64,000 nt of DNA, from NCBI GenBank assembly GCA_902571375.1, contig CACGBP010000003.1:1-64000 (forward strand), given 5' to 3'. A program made the position numbers and the translations under genes. This DNA is from an uncultured Pelagibacteraceae bacterium (lineage in GTDB: Bacteria; Pseudomonadota; Alphaproteobacteria; Pelagibacterales; Pelagibacteraceae). This document shows, piece by piece, positions 51,665 through 62,285 of this stretch (positions within the stretch are counted from its first letter, which is position 1; each line of letters begins with the position of its first letter). The notes beneath the pieces are model-generated. The model did not search any database and was not told the origin of the DNA. It saw only the letters and a program-made list of their open reading frames with translations.

Positions 51665-53038
51665 ATGAATTACATAAGCACAAGGAATAACCAGAAAAAC
51701 TTTACTTTTAAGGATGTTTTTCTCAAAGGTTTGGCAGATGATGGAGGGCTATTTGTGCCTCAATTAATCAAACCATTTAAAAAAGAAGAATTAGATAATT
51801 TAAGAAACCTTAGTTACAATCATTTAGCGGCTGAAATAATTCATCCATTTATTGGAGATTTCATATCTAAAGATGAATTAATTGCATTGATCTCAAAATC
51901 ATACTCAAATTTCAGAACAAATGATGTTGTTAAAATCTCTAATTTAGGAAATTTAAAAGTTTTAGAATTGTTTCATGGCCCTACACTTGCTTTTAAAGAT
52001 ATCGCAATGCAATTAATAGGTAATTTTTATCAATATCATTTAGGACAAAATAAAAAAAAAATTAACATAATAGTAGCAACTTCAGGTGACACAGGTGCAG
52101 CTGCTATAGATGCTTTAAAAGGAAAAAATAATTTAAATGTTTTTGTATTACACCCAAATAATAGAATTTCACCAGTGCAAAGAAAACTAATGACAATACA
52201 TGAAGAGAGCAATGTTTTTAACATTGCTGTTGAGGGTAACTTTGATGATTGTCAAAATTTGGTAAAAGCAATGTTCAATGATGAAAAATTTTCTAAAGCA
52301 ATTAATATGTCCGGTGTAAACTCAATTAATTGGGCAAGAATTATCGCTCAAGCTGTGTATTATTTTTATGCTTACTTTAAAGTTGGAAATGGTCAATCTC
52401 TATCCTTTAGTGTTCCAACAGGTAATTTTGGAGACATTTATGCTGGTTATTTGGCAAAAAAACTGGGACTTCCGATTGATAAATTAATCGTTGCTACAAA
52501 TAAAAATGACATACTACATAGAGCAATATCAGGAGGTGATTATACTCAAAAGAAAGTTGAGGAAACAAATACTCCAAGCATGGATATACAAATAGCAAGT
52601 AATTTCGAAAGACTTTTATATGATATAAAAGATTGTAACTCAGAAGTTATTAAAGATGTAATGGCTGAAATAAAAAAAAATACTTATAAAATTGATAAAA
52701 ACGATTTAGATAAAATTAAGAAGAGTTTTATATCTGAGATGCTTGATGAAAATGAAACTGTTGAAATGATAAAGATTATTAATGATGAATATCAGATGGT
52801 AGTTGATCCTCATACTGCAGTGGGTATTGGTGCTGTGAGAAAATTAGGATTAGAAAAAAATTGCGTTGTGTTATCAACTGCACACCCGTGTAAATTTCCA
52901 AAAGCAATAGAAGATGCAATTTCAAAAACTGAAAATTTACCAGACAGCCTTCAATATGTTAATGAAAGAAAAGAAAAATTTGAAATTCTTTCAAATGATA
53001 TTGAAAAAATTAAAAAATATGTAATGAATTCGATATGA
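51665..53038 (+). CDS. thrC: threonine synthase
   Basis: FHGPTLAFKDIAMQ, ATSGDTGAAAIDAL, VPTGNFGDIYAGY. Confidence 0.97.
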   Translation: MNYISTRNNQKNFTFKDVFLKGLADDGGLFVPQLIKPFKKEELDNLRNLSYNHLAAEIIHPFIGDFISKDELIALISKSYSNFRTNDVVKISNLGNLKVLELFHGPTLAFKDIAMQLIGNFYQYHLGQNKKKINIIVATSGDTGAAAIDALKGKNNLNVFVLHPNNRISPVQRKLMTIHEESNVFNIAVEGNFDDCQNLVKAMFNDEKFSKAINMSGVNSINWARIIAQAVYYFYAYFKVGNGQSLSFSVPTGNFGDIYAGYLAKKLGLPIDKLIVATNKNDILHRAISGGDYTQKKVEETNTPSMDIQIASNFERLLYDIKDCNSEVIKDVMAEIKKNTYKIDKNDLDKIKKSFISEMLDENETVEMIKIINDEYQMVVDPHTAVGIGAVRKLGLEKNCVVLSTAHPCKFPKAIEDAISKTENLPDSLQYVNERKEKFEILSNDIEKIKKYVMNSI

Positions 53039-53523
53039 AACTTAAAATAAAAGATCAAATACCAAATACAGAGATTTTTCAACTTGTTGATGGAGAGCCT
53101 CAAAAAAATAAATTAAAAGAAGTTATAGGTAATGGAAAAATTGTTTTATTTGGATTACCTGGAGCATTTACATCAACTTGTTCAAAACTTCATCTACCAG
53201 GTTTTGTAGCAAATGCAGACAAAATTAAAGCAAAAGGAATAGAAAATATATTTTGTTTGTCAGTAAATGATCCTTATGTGATGAATGGCTGGGGAGAGGT
53301 TAATAATACTGGAGATAAAATTAAAATGCTATCTGATCCATATTTGTTATTTACGAAAGCAATAGGTGCAGAGGTTGATAGAAACTCAAAAGGAATGGGA
53401 ATTAGATCAAATCGTTATTTAATGGTGATTGAAAATTTTACAATTATTAATATTCATGTTGAAAAAGAAACTAAAGAATGTGGTTTAACTTCAGCTGAAA
53501 ATTTATTAAATAATCTATTATAA
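53035..53523 (+). CDS. peroxiredoxin, Prx5/AHP type
   Basis: GLPGAFTSTCSKLHLPGF. Confidence 0.93.
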   Translation: MKLKIKDQIPNTEIFQLVDGEPQKNKLKEVIGNGKIVLFGLPGAFTSTCSKLHLPGFVANADKIKAKGIENIFCLSVNDPYVMNGWGEVNNTGDKIKMLSDPYLLFTKAIGAEVDRNSKGMGIRSNRYLMVIENFTIINIHVEKETKECGLTSAENLLNNLL

Positions 53524-53940
53524 ATTGGCAGCATCTCTAGCGAGTAAATCAACTTCATTATTTAATTTGTCAGTTGAATGTGCTTTTACCCAACTCCATT
53601 TAACATCAAATTCATTTGTGAGTAAATCTAGTTCTATCCAAAGATCCTTATTTTTAACCTTTTGTTTACTTGTAGTTTGCCATCCATTTTTCTTCCAATT
53701 ATGAATCCATTCTGTTATTCCGGACTTAACATATTTAGAGTCCGTAAAAATTTCGACTTTGCTACCTTTTGGAATTTTTTTAAGAGCTTTTATAGGTGCT
53801 AATAATTCCATTTGGTTATTTGTAGTATCTATTTTACCTCCTTTTATTTCAGTTTTATTGCCACCATTCAATATAATTGCTGCCCAACCACCTTTACCTG
53901 GATTTCCAATACATGAACCGTCCGTATATATTTTAATCAT
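53518..53940 (-). CDS. rnhA: ribonuclease HI
   Basis: IYTDGSCIGNPGKGGWAAIIL, TNNQMELLAPI, WVKAHSTDKLNNEVDLLAR. Confidence 0.97.
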   Translation of the reverse strand: MIKIYTDGSCIGNPGKGGWAAIILNGGNKTEIKGGKIDTTNNQMELLAPIKALKKIPKGSKVEIFTDSKYVKSGITEWIHNWKKNGWQTTSKQKVKNKDLWIELDLLTNEFDVKWSWVKAHSTDKLNNEVDLLARDAANL

Positions 53941-54905
53941 TAATTTAAATAATCTTTATAAGTTTTTAAATTATTATGTATTACTAATTTTTGATAATAT
54001 TCTCTTGGATCTTTGATTTTAATCAAAGCTGTTTTTGGAGTATTTGTATAATCATAGAGTCTTGTAAGAAAATATCTCATTGCGGCTGCCCGACATAAAA
54101 TATTTAGTGATTTTTTTTCCTTTAGTGAAATTTTTCTAACACTCTCATATCCTTTAATTAAATTTTTTACCTTTTGTTTATTCAATTGAAATAGTGGATT
54201 TTTTTTATCAAAACATAACGCGTTTATGCATATTGCAATTTCATACATAAAATAATCATTCGCAGCAAAATAAAAATCTATGATTCCAGAGATCTTATTT
54301 TTTTTAAAAAAAATGTTATCTATAAACAAATCTCCATGTATTATTCCACTAGGTAATTTTTTTGGCCATTTATTTTTTATTTCTAAAAAGTTTATTTTTA
54401 AAAATTTTTCTATATTAGTAAATTTTTTTGATTTAAATTTAATACTATTTAAAAGAGGATTTAGATTTTTTATACCCATTGAATTTTTTCTATAAAGTTT
54501 AATCTTTTTAGTGGATGAATGCATTTCAGCAATCATTTTCCCAATATCATAACAATTTTTTGGATTGAGAGTTTTTTTATCTTTTCCATTGAGAAAAGTA
54601 ACAATGCACGCACTCTTATTCTTTAATCTAAATAAATAATCACCTTTGTTATTTTTTAAAGGTCTTGGGCAATTGACTTTTGAATTACTTAATTGATCCA
54701 TTAATTTCATAAAAAAAGGTAATTCTTTTTTCAAAACCCTTTTTTCAAAAATTGTTAAAATAAATTTTTTATTTTTTGATTTTAATAGATAATTTGTATT
54801 TTCTATTCCTTGCTTGATTCCTTTAAAACTAATAAATTTTTTATCCACAAATTTTTTATTAATAATTAAAAGATCTTTTTTATTTATTTTTGTATAAACT
54901 GCCAT
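53940..54905 (-). CDS. thrB: homoserine kinase type II
   Basis: GIENTNYLLKSKNKKFILTIFE, GIIHGDLFIDNIFF, IIDFYFAANDY. Confidence 0.92.
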   Translation of the reverse strand: MAVYTKINKKDLLIINKKFVDKKFISFKGIKQGIENTNYLLKSKNKKFILTIFEKRVLKKELPFFMKLMDQLSNSKVNCPRPLKNNKGDYLFRLKNKSACIVTFLNGKDKKTLNPKNCYDIGKMIAEMHSSTKKIKLYRKNSMGIKNLNPLLNSIKFKSKKFTNIEKFLKINFLEIKNKWPKKLPSGIIHGDLFIDNIFFKKNKISGIIDFYFAANDYFMYEIAICINALCFDKKNPLFQLNKQKVKNLIKGYESVRKISLKEKKSLNILCRAAAMRYFLTRLYDYTNTPKTALIKIKDPREYYQKLVIHNNLKTYKDYLN

Positions 54906-55849
54906 TAGTTTAATTTTTTTGGAATTTTGAATATAACGTTTTCTTTTATCGCTTCTACTTCATCTATGCTTACTGTAAATCTTTTTTTTAGGTTATTGAT
55001 AAAATTATCTACTAAAATTTCTGGGGCAGATGCACCAGATGAAATTCCAATGGTATTTGAATTTTCAATTAATTCATATGGAATTTCACTTTGAGAATGG
55101 ATCAATTGAGAATTAGAACAACCCGATTTTTTAGCAACTTCAACAAGTCGTACTGAATTTGATGAATTTCTACTACCAATAACAAAAAATAAGTCACATC
55201 TCTTTGCAATATTTTTAACAGCCAATTGTCTATTTGTTGTTGCGTAACAAATATCCTCTTTTAATGGTTCTTTAATATTTGGAAATCTTTCTTTTAAAAT
55301 TTTTATTATTTCTTTTGTATCATCTACAGATAAAGTTGTTTGGGTTACGTATGAAATTTTATCTTGTTTTTTTGTTTTATATTTTTTGGCTTCAATTTCA
55401 TCTTGAATAAGATCTATAGAGCCAGTGGGCAATTGACCCATAGTACCAATAACTTCTGGATGATTTTGGTGACCTATTAAGATTAAATGATAACCAGCTT
55501 TATGAAGATTTTCTGCCTCTCTATGCACTTTTGATACCAATGGGCATGTAGCATCAACATAAGTCATATTATAATTTTTAGCATCTTCTGGTATTTTTTT
55601 CGGTACACCATGAGCCGAAAAAATAACTGGTCTAGTTTTATCCTCAATTTCTTCAAGCTCTTCGACAAAGATAGCTCCTTTACTTTTTAAATCATCAACT
55701 ACATATTTATTGTGAACTATCTCATGACGGACATAAACGGGTGCACCATATTTTTGAATTGATTTTTCAACAATTTCTATAGCTCTTTCAACACCGGCAC
55801 AAAAACCACGTGGTGCGGATAGTAATATTTTAATTTCTTTATTTTTCAT
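54905..55849 (-). CDS. ispH: 4-hydroxy-3-methylbut-2-enyl diphosphate reductase
   Basis: LSAPRGFCAGVERAIEIVE, VDATCPLVSKVH, SSGASAPE. Confidence 0.97.
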   Translation of the reverse strand: MKNKEIKILLSAPRGFCAGVERAIEIVEKSIQKYGAPVYVRHEIVHNKYVVDDLKSKGAIFVEELEEIEDKTRPVIFSAHGVPKKIPEDAKNYNMTYVDATCPLVSKVHREAENLHKAGYHLILIGHQNHPEVIGTMGQLPTGSIDLIQDEIEAKKYKTKKQDKISYVTQTTLSVDDTKEIIKILKERFPNIKEPLKEDICYATTNRQLAVKNIAKRCDLFFVIGSRNSSNSVRLVEVAKKSGCSNSQLIHSQSEIPYELIENSNTIGISSGASAPEILVDNFINNLKKRFTVSIDEVEAIKENVIFKIPKKLN

Positions 55850-56774
55850 TTTTTTCCAAAAGATATTCCAGCAATATATGAGGAAAGGTTAAAGACGCCA
55901 AACCTATAAATATAATTTTTAGAATTGAAGAGTTAAAACTATAAGTATTATTCAAGAAATAAAGACCAACCAAACAAAAAGCAGCAGTTAAAATTGTTAA
56001 TGGCAATGCCTTTTTTAAGAATAATTTAAAACCAATATTTAGGTCTGTTTCATTTAACTCAAGCATTAGACTAATGCTATGCCTGATTGAATGTAAAAAA
56101 CAAAAATATAGAGTAAAAGCGATTAATGGAGAAAAATAATAATTAATTATCAAAATTGAAAAGTAATCTAAAAAAATAGTAAACTTTTTAAATTCAAAAT
56201 TTTTAGTAAATAACAAAATATTTGATAATGTAGCTAAAATAATTCCAAAAAACAAAATTTTGTTTGTTTCAATAAAATTTAAAAATTTATAAAAAGACTC
56301 ATTATCAACAAGCAATAATTTAAATATAGAAACTGTTTCATCAAAGTGGAAGTACATAGGAGCCAATATTATTAAGGTGCCTTTAGTAAAATATAATAAT
56401 TGAGTGAAATATGATTTTTTAATTATCAAAAATTGAGTATCTTCTTTTCCAAAGTGATATGATGCTATAATCAAGAAAATTATCAAAGAAAACATAGGGG
56501 CAATTATCCATAAAATTATTATTGTGATTGATATTGAAATATATAGTAAATAAAAAATACCAAGATTATTAATGCCAAATATTTGAAAAAGTTTTTTTCC
56601 TTTAATATTATCAAGTGAGCCATGAGATATACCAATACTTAAAATTAATAATAAGCAAAGTAATGGAGATATTGTAAAATCATTAATAATAAAAGTTATT
56701 AAAGAAAAAATATTGCAAAATAAAAAAAAAATAAAAGAGTGGTTGAAATTGATCTTTTTTATTTGATTCCTCAT
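55839..56774 (-). CDS. blh: Brp/Blh-family beta-carotene 15,15'-dioxygenase
   Basis: Multi-TM; SIGISHGSLDNIKG, ASYHFGKEDTQF, FLHSIRHSISLM; next to crtY/crtB/crtI. Confidence 0.88.
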   Translation of the reverse strand: MRNQIKKINFNHSFIFFLFCNIFSLITFIINDFTISPLLCLLLILSIGISHGSLDNIKGKKLFQIFGINNLGIFYLLYISISITIIILWIIAPMFSLIIFLIIASYHFGKEDTQFLIIKKSYFTQLLYFTKGTLIILAPMYFHFDETVSIFKLLLVDNESFYKFLNFIETNKILFFGIILATLSNILLFTKNFEFKKFTIFLDYFSILIINYYFSPLIAFTLYFCFLHSIRHSISLMLELNETDLNIGFKLFLKKALPLTILTAAFCLVGLYFLNNTYSFNSSILKIIFIGLASLTFPHILLEYLLEKNEK

Positions 56775-56778
56775 TTTT

Positions 56779-57846
56779 TTAATAAAATAACGCTTTAATA
56801 AACATCCATTTTGGCATTTTTAAAATTATATTTAAATCTTCTAAATAATTACTCTTATTTGATAAAAATTTTATAACAGTCTTTGGCGAAGTCTTAAACA
56901 TATTAAAGAAAATATTAGACATTTCTTCTGGATGCTTATCAAGGACACGTAAAAATATATCATCTAAAAATTGGTATTTTTTACTTATTTCATATTTTTT
57001 AGTATTAGAGATATTTTCAATATTCTCTCTTATAAACTTACAATGTTCTTGAATATTCAAAAAAGTATAACCAGTGCTTAATCTTGTCATTCCGCCTGCA
57101 GTTCCAATGTTGATTTTATTTTTTTCTTTTTTGTATGATGGGTAGAATAGAGGTATTGCACCTTCTTCTTTATAAGTTATTTCATAATTTTTTATTTTAA
57201 GATGTTTTTCAATGTAATTTTTGATTTGTTCATCATAGTCTTTTTGAGAATTATCATTCATTTTAGATAACCAAGTAGTTTCCACTAAAGCTTTTTTTTT
57301 TGAATAAGGAAGTGTATAAAAAAAATGAACACTTTCTCTTTGTTCGCAATCAAAATCCATAAGATTAAAAATTTCCTCATCAAAAAAATTATTCTTAGTT
57401 TCAATTTCTACACCACAAAAATGTTGCCATAAATTCAGATGACTTTTTTTAATTTCTGGAACACTATTAAAGATGAAAGAATTTTTCTTACTGATTTCTG
57501 TGATGTCTTTAAAGAAGGAAATATTTTTATTTCCTTTAAGTTTGTTGTTTATTTTCTCATAAAACAAACCACTATCAATACTTTGGTATGGGTAATTTTT
57601 ACATTCCAGGTAATTAGTTTTACCTGGTATATTAATCGTAAAACTTTCCCAACTTTTTTTAACACAATCATCAAAGTTATGAGGTGTTACTTTCCAAAAA
57701 GACCATGTTTTATCTTTTTTGTACTCTTGTCTAGGTTCAATAATTGCTAAAGTTTTATCTTTTAATTTTTCCTGGATTTCAAGTTCATATGCAAGTGATA
57801 GACCTGCACATCCTCCACCAATTATTATATAATCAAATTCTTTCAT
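56779..57846 (-). CDS. crtY: lycopene beta-cyclase
   Basis: IIIGGGCAGLSLAYEL, FFYTLPYSKKKALVETTWLS, GTAGGMTRLSTGYTF. Confidence 0.92.
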   Translation of the reverse strand: MKEFDYIIIGGGCAGLSLAYELEIQEKLKDKTLAIIEPRQEYKKDKTWSFWKVTPHNFDDCVKKSWESFTINIPGKTNYLECKNYPYQSIDSGLFYEKINNKLKGNKNISFFKDITEISKKNSFIFNSVPEIKKSHLNLWQHFCGVEIETKNNFFDEEIFNLMDFDCEQRESVHFFYTLPYSKKKALVETTWLSKMNDNSQKDYDEQIKNYIEKHLKIKNYEITYKEEGAIPLFYPSYKKEKNKINIGTAGGMTRLSTGYTFLNIQEHCKFIRENIENISNTKKYEISKKYQFLDDIFLRVLDKHPEEMSNIFFNMFKTSPKTVIKFLSNKSNYLEDLNIILKMPKWMFIKALFY

Positions 57847-58717
57847 CTAAATCTACTTCTTGACTAATGATAGCATGTTCTTTTGCTCTTTGATGAGTTT
57901 CTATTTCTTTTAAATAAACTAATATCAAATCAAATATAGAGATAATTGTATGATAAATTTTTTCAAAATTATTGACATATATCTTTCCTGATTTTTCATA
58001 ATTTTTCATATTGCCTTTTTGTAAAATTTTTCTTCCGATTTGTCTGTAAATTCTTCTAGCTACAATTATTGAAAATTTATATTTAAATGGAATCTTTTGA
58101 ATAGAACTAAATGAGCTTTCATAAAACATTTCTGCAAGTTTTAAGGTTGCTTGAATATTCTCAAAATCTGGTTTTATGTACTCTCTATTCATTTTTTTAT
58201 CTTCGATCACATCTCTAGCTATGTTTGTCAATTGCATAGCAATTCCTAAATCAATAGCTCCTTTTAGTGCTCTTCTATCGTTCACCATCAATAATTTTGA
58301 CATCATTAAGCCAACTGTTCCAGCAACTCTATAAGAGTATATTAATAAATCTTTAATGGATCTAATATGAATTTTTTTTTTTAAATCTGAAGCAACACCA
58401 TCAACCAGATCCTCTAAAATTATTCTTTTTATATTATTATTTTCTGCAAGAGTAATTACATCATGAATAATTCTTTCACTTTCGTTAAATGAATGCACTT
58501 CTTTAATTTTTGCATCATAAGACTCTTTAAAAAAATTTCTCATTTTATTAAATCTTTCAATTTTAGAGTTTAAATCAGTTTTTTCATCCGCTATGTCATC
58601 AAGAACTCTACAAAACGCATACAGTTTTGCACAATCACTATAAATTTTTTTTGGTAAAAAAAAACCCGCCCAATTAAATGATTTAGCAAAAATTGCTAGA
58701 TAGTTTTTTTGTGTCAT
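57833..58717 (-). CDS. crtB: phytoene synthase
   Basis: LYAFCRVLDDIADE, GIAMQLTNIARDVIEDKKMNREYIK. Confidence 0.93.
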   Translation of the reverse strand: MTQKNYLAIFAKSFNWAGFFLPKKIYSDCAKLYAFCRVLDDIADEKTDLNSKIERFNKMRNFFKESYDAKIKEVHSFNESERIIHDVITLAENNNIKRIILEDLVDGVASDLKKKIHIRSIKDLLIYSYRVAGTVGLMMSKLLMVNDRRALKGAIDLGIAMQLTNIARDVIEDKKMNREYIKPDFENIQATLKLAEMFYESSFSSIQKIPFKYKFSIIVARRIYRQIGRKILQKGNMKNYEKSGKIYVNNFEKIYHTIISIFDLILVYLKEIETHQRAKEHAIISQEVDLDERI

Positions 58718-60177
58718 TAAATTATTTTATCTAAAACCTTTGCTGATGACAAAACTCCTGGTACACCTGCTCCAGGATGTGTTCCAGCTCCAACAAAATA
58801 TAATCCATTATATATCTCAGATTTATTATGAAATCTAAAATAAGCTGATTGTGAAAATTTTGGCTGTATCGAAAAACCAGATCCATACTTTGTATTTAGT
58901 TCTTTTTCAAAATAATCAGGTGTTAGATAAAAATCCTCAATTATGTTTTCCCTGAGGTTTGGCATTAAATCATTTTCCATTTTATCAATAACTAAGTCTT
59001 TCATTTTTTCACCTTCAATTGTCCAGTTTATATTCGATTGATTGTTAGGAACTGGAACCAAAACATAAAAACAATCATTTCCATTAGGTGCCATTGATTT
59101 GTCAGTGGCTGATGGTCTATGAAGATAATAGCTAATATCATTATTTAATTTTTTATTATTAAATATATCATCAAGATGTTCTTTATATTTATTACCAAAT
59201 TTAATTGTATGATGCTCTACATCGTCATATTTTTTTTTAGTTCCAAAATAATAAACAAATAATCCCATTGAATATTCCATTCGATTTTTCTTCCATTTGA
59301 ATAAGAATGAATTTTTTGTATTCCCGTCTAATAATTTTTCATAAACAGCAGGTGGGTCAGCATTACAAATTACATTTTGAGTATTTATAATAGTTTTATC
59401 TTTTAGTTGTATGCCATTAATTTCATTTTTGTTTATGATTATTTTTTTTACTTCATTTTCTTTTATTATCTTTATACCAACCTCATTCATCAATTTTTCA
59501 AGTCCTTTTATAATATTTCCTGTTCCACCCATTGAATAATGAATTCCCCATTTTTTCTCTAAGTATAAAATTAATCCATAAATTGAAGTAGTTGTAAAAG
59601 GATTACCTCCAACTAGAAGGGGGTGCATACTTAACATTCTCCTCAATTTTTCATTTTTTATATAAGATGAAACTAACGAATAAACTGATTTGTAACTTTT
59701 AAGTTTTAAAAGAGCTGGTAACTGTTTCATCATTACAAATGGTTTATCAAAGGGTATATCTGCTAGTTCTGTAAAACCTTTGTCAAAAATTTTCTTTGTA
59801 AAATCGACTAATTTTTCATAACCAATGACATCTTCTTTGTTTATTTTTTCAATTTGTTTTTTCATATCTGTTTCATCTCCAGAATAATTAAACCTGGTTT
59901 GATCCTCAAAAATAAATTGATACCAAACTTTTAATGGTGCAAGTTCGATGTAATCTTTTGGATTTTTTTTAAATAATTCGAATAACTCATCAATTAAATA
60001 GGGTGCTGTAATTACTGTAGGTCCGCCATCATATATAAAGCCATTTTTCTTAAATACTCTAGCTCTACCTCCAAGATCTGCATGTTTTTCAATTAAAGTT
60101 ACATCATGACCTTTTGCTTTAAGTCGAAGGGAGGCAGCTATGCCTCCAAACCCAGAGCCTATTACAACAGAATTCAT
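58717..60177 (-). CDS. crtI: phytoene desaturase
   Basis: VVIGSGFGGIAASLRLKAKGHDVTLIEKHADLGGRA, GAGTHPGAGVPGVLSSAKVL. Confidence 0.95.
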   Translation of the reverse strand: MNSVVIGSGFGGIAASLRLKAKGHDVTLIEKHADLGGRARVFKKNGFIYDGGPTVITAPYLIDELFELFKKNPKDYIELAPLKVWYQFIFEDQTRFNYSGDETDMKKQIEKINKEDVIGYEKLVDFTKKIFDKGFTELADIPFDKPFVMMKQLPALLKLKSYKSVYSLVSSYIKNEKLRRMLSMHPLLVGGNPFTTTSIYGLILYLEKKWGIHYSMGGTGNIIKGLEKLMNEVGIKIIKENEVKKIIINKNEINGIQLKDKTIINTQNVICNADPPAVYEKLLDGNTKNSFLFKWKKNRMEYSMGLFVYYFGTKKKYDDVEHHTIKFGNKYKEHLDDIFNNKKLNNDISYYLHRPSATDKSMAPNGNDCFYVLVPVPNNQSNINWTIEGEKMKDLVIDKMENDLMPNLRENIIEDFYLTPDYFEKELNTKYGSGFSIQPKFSQSAYFRFHNKSEIYNGLYFVGAGTHPGAGVPGVLSSAKVLDKII

Positions 60178-60216
60178 TATGTTAATTTATAGTTTTTTTA
60201 AAAAAAAGTAAGTGGA

Positions 60217-60714
60217 TTATGAGTTAATTTTTTTTAACTCTTCTTTAGTTTCATCTAAATTTTTTTGAAACAAAGTATCTAGTTTTGATTTATCTACAGA
60301 TGTAGTGATAATTTTCTTAACAGAATCTACTGCAATTTTGATTGATGCGTTTTTAATCTCTTTAATTGCAGTGCTTTTCATCTGTGCAATTTTTGTCTCA
60401 GCCGAATTTTTTTTGATTTCAGAGGATTTATGAAATTTGTCATTTAATTCTATAATCAATCTATCACTATCTTTTTTAGCTTGCTCTAAGATCTCATTGC
60501 TTACGGATTGTGCAGTATCAAGTTTTTTTTGTGCATTATCTAATAATATCTTTGCCTCAGCTCTTAATTTTTCACTTTCATTTATTTCATTTTTAATATC
60601 TAAAATTAGCTTGTTAAGAATTTCATTTATTTTTTGAGGTACTTTTAAATATACCAATCCTCCAAAAAATATAAAAAATGAAACTGCTACCCAAAATGTT
60701 GAATCAATTGTCAT
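60217..60714 (-). CDS. atpF: F0F1 ATP synthase subunit b
   Basis: Start moved to MTIDSTFWVAVSFFIFFGGLVYLKVPQKI; N-terminal TM plus coiled coil. Confidence 0.85.
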   Translation of the reverse strand: MTIDSTFWVAVSFFIFFGGLVYLKVPQKINEILNKLILDIKNEINESEKLRAEAKILLDNAQKKLDTAQSVSNEILEQAKKDSDRLIIELNDKFHKSSEIKKNSAETKIAQMKSTAIKEIKNASIKIAVDSVKKIITTSVDKSKLDTLFQKNLDETKEELKKINS

Positions 60715-61294
60715 AGTATTTATTTCCATTTTTTTTTGAAAAATCATTAACAATTGCTGAAATACTACTATTATTAATTTCAGTACCTACTAGATTTTTT
60801 AATATTTCTGAGGAAGTTTCAATTGCTATCTTGTTAATTTTTTCAGGGGCAGTTTTTTTTAGTTCATTTATTTCTTTTTCTGCTTTCTTGATTTCCTCAT
60901 CAATTTGTTTTTCTAAAGTTTCCCTTTTAAAGCCAATATCTTTAAGAGCTTTCTCCCTTGTTTCCTTAAAAATATTTTTGGCTTCAGATTTGCTTTTTAA
61001 AATAATTTCTTCAAATTCTTTTAATTTTAAATCACTATCTTTTCTTTGTTTCTCTGCAGCCTCAATATTTTCTTGTATTTGGGATTTTCTTAACTCAAGG
61101 TTTGCACTTATTTTAGGTAAAATTAATTTTGATAAAACAATATATAAAATACCAAAAGTTAATGTAAGCCAGAAAATTTGAGAAATCCAAAATTCAGGAT
61201 TTAATTGAGGCATACCTCCACTCTCAGCTGCAAAAACTTCTTTATAAAAAAAGAGGTTAAAAAATATTAATTGAAAAAAATATTTTTTAATCAT
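60704..61294 (-). CDS. F0F1 ATP synthase subunit b'
   Basis: MPQLNPEFWISQIFWLTLTFGILYIVLSKLILPKIS; coiled coil; alphaproteobacterial b/b' arrangement. Confidence 0.88.
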   Translation of the reverse strand: MIKKYFFQLIFFNLFFYKEVFAAESGGMPQLNPEFWISQIFWLTLTFGILYIVLSKLILPKISANLELRKSQIQENIEAAEKQRKDSDLKLKEFEEIILKSKSEAKNIFKETREKALKDIGFKRETLEKQIDEEIKKAEKEINELKKTAPEKINKIAIETSSEILKNLVGTEINNSSISAIVNDFSKKNGNKYYDN

Positions 61295-61299
61295 TAAAT

Positions 61300-61527
61300 T
61301 TAAAATGCAAAAAGAATGATTAATGCAACTACTAATCCAAATAATCCAGTAGCTTCTGCTAATGCGAAACCTAATAGCAAGTTAGGAAATTGTTTTTGTG
61401 CTGCAGATGGGTTTCTCATAGCACCTGATAAATAGTTACCAAATATTATTCCAATACCAACACCAGCTCCAGCTAAAGCGATTGCCGCTAAACCTGCTCC
61501 GATCATTTTTGCTGCTTCTAATTCCAT
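61300..61527 (-). CDS. atpE: F0F1 ATP synthase subunit c
   Basis: AAKMIGAGLAAIALAGAGVGIGIIFGNYLSGAMRNP...FALAEATGLFGLVVALIILF. Confidence 0.98.
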   Translation of the reverse strand: MELEAAKMIGAGLAAIALAGAGVGIGIIFGNYLSGAMRNPSAAQKQFPNLLLGFALAEATGLFGLVVALIILFAF

Positions 61528-61541
61528 TATGTCCTCCTATG

Positions 61542-62276
61542 TTAATGGTGTAAATTTAATGCATCATTTAAATAGATGCATGTTAAGATTGCAAAAACAT
61601 ATGCTTGAAGAAAAGCAACTAATATCTCCAAACCAGTTAGTGCAACCGAGAAACTCAGTGGAAGCCATCCACCGACTATTCCAAGACTTATTACAAAGCC
61701 TCCGAAAACTTTCATCATTGTATGACCTGCCATCATATTAGCAAAAAGTCTAACTGATAAACTTATAGGTCTACTTAAATACGAGATTATCTCAATAACT
61801 ACTATTAGAGGAAGCAAAACAACAGGCACCCCACTTGGCACGAAAAGTTTTAAATAACCAAAACCATGTTTAATAAAACCTATAATTGTTACCCCTATAA
61901 AAATAAATGCTGCTAATACAAAAGTAACTATTATATGACTAGTTACTGTGAATGTATAAGGTATCATTCCAAACATGTTACAAAATAAAACAAACATAAA
62001 TAAAGAAAATATAAACGCAAAATAAGGTTTTGCTTTTGATCCAGCAGTGTCACTAATCATTTTCGATACGAATGTATAACTTAGTTCTGCTAAAAGTTGA
62101 ATTTTATTAGGTAACATTGAATTTTTTTTCGAACCTAAATTAAAAATAATTAAAATTGCTAAGGAGCTCACAACCATAAACAAACTTGCGTTTGTAAACG
62201 AGATATCAAAAGAACCTATTTTTATTTCTGGCCCAATTCTATAAACTTCGAATTGAGTCATTGGATTTGCTGCCAT
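61542..62276 (-). CDS. atpB: F0F1 ATP synthase subunit a
   Basis: NMFGMIPYTFTVTSHI, SLSVRLFANMMAGH. Confidence 0.97.
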   Translation of the reverse strand: MAANPMTQFEVYRIGPEIKIGSFDISFTNASLFMVVSSLAILIIFNLGSKKNSMLPNKIQLLAELSYTFVSKMISDTAGSKAKPYFAFIFSLFMFVLFCNMFGMIPYTFTVTSHIIVTFVLAAFIFIGVTIIGFIKHGFGYLKLFVPSGVPVVLLPLIVVIEIISYLSRPISLSVRLFANMMAGHTMMKVFGGFVISLGIVGGWLPLSFSVALTGLEILVAFLQAYVFAILTCIYLNDALNLHH

Positions 62277-62285
62277 AGTTTTTGT

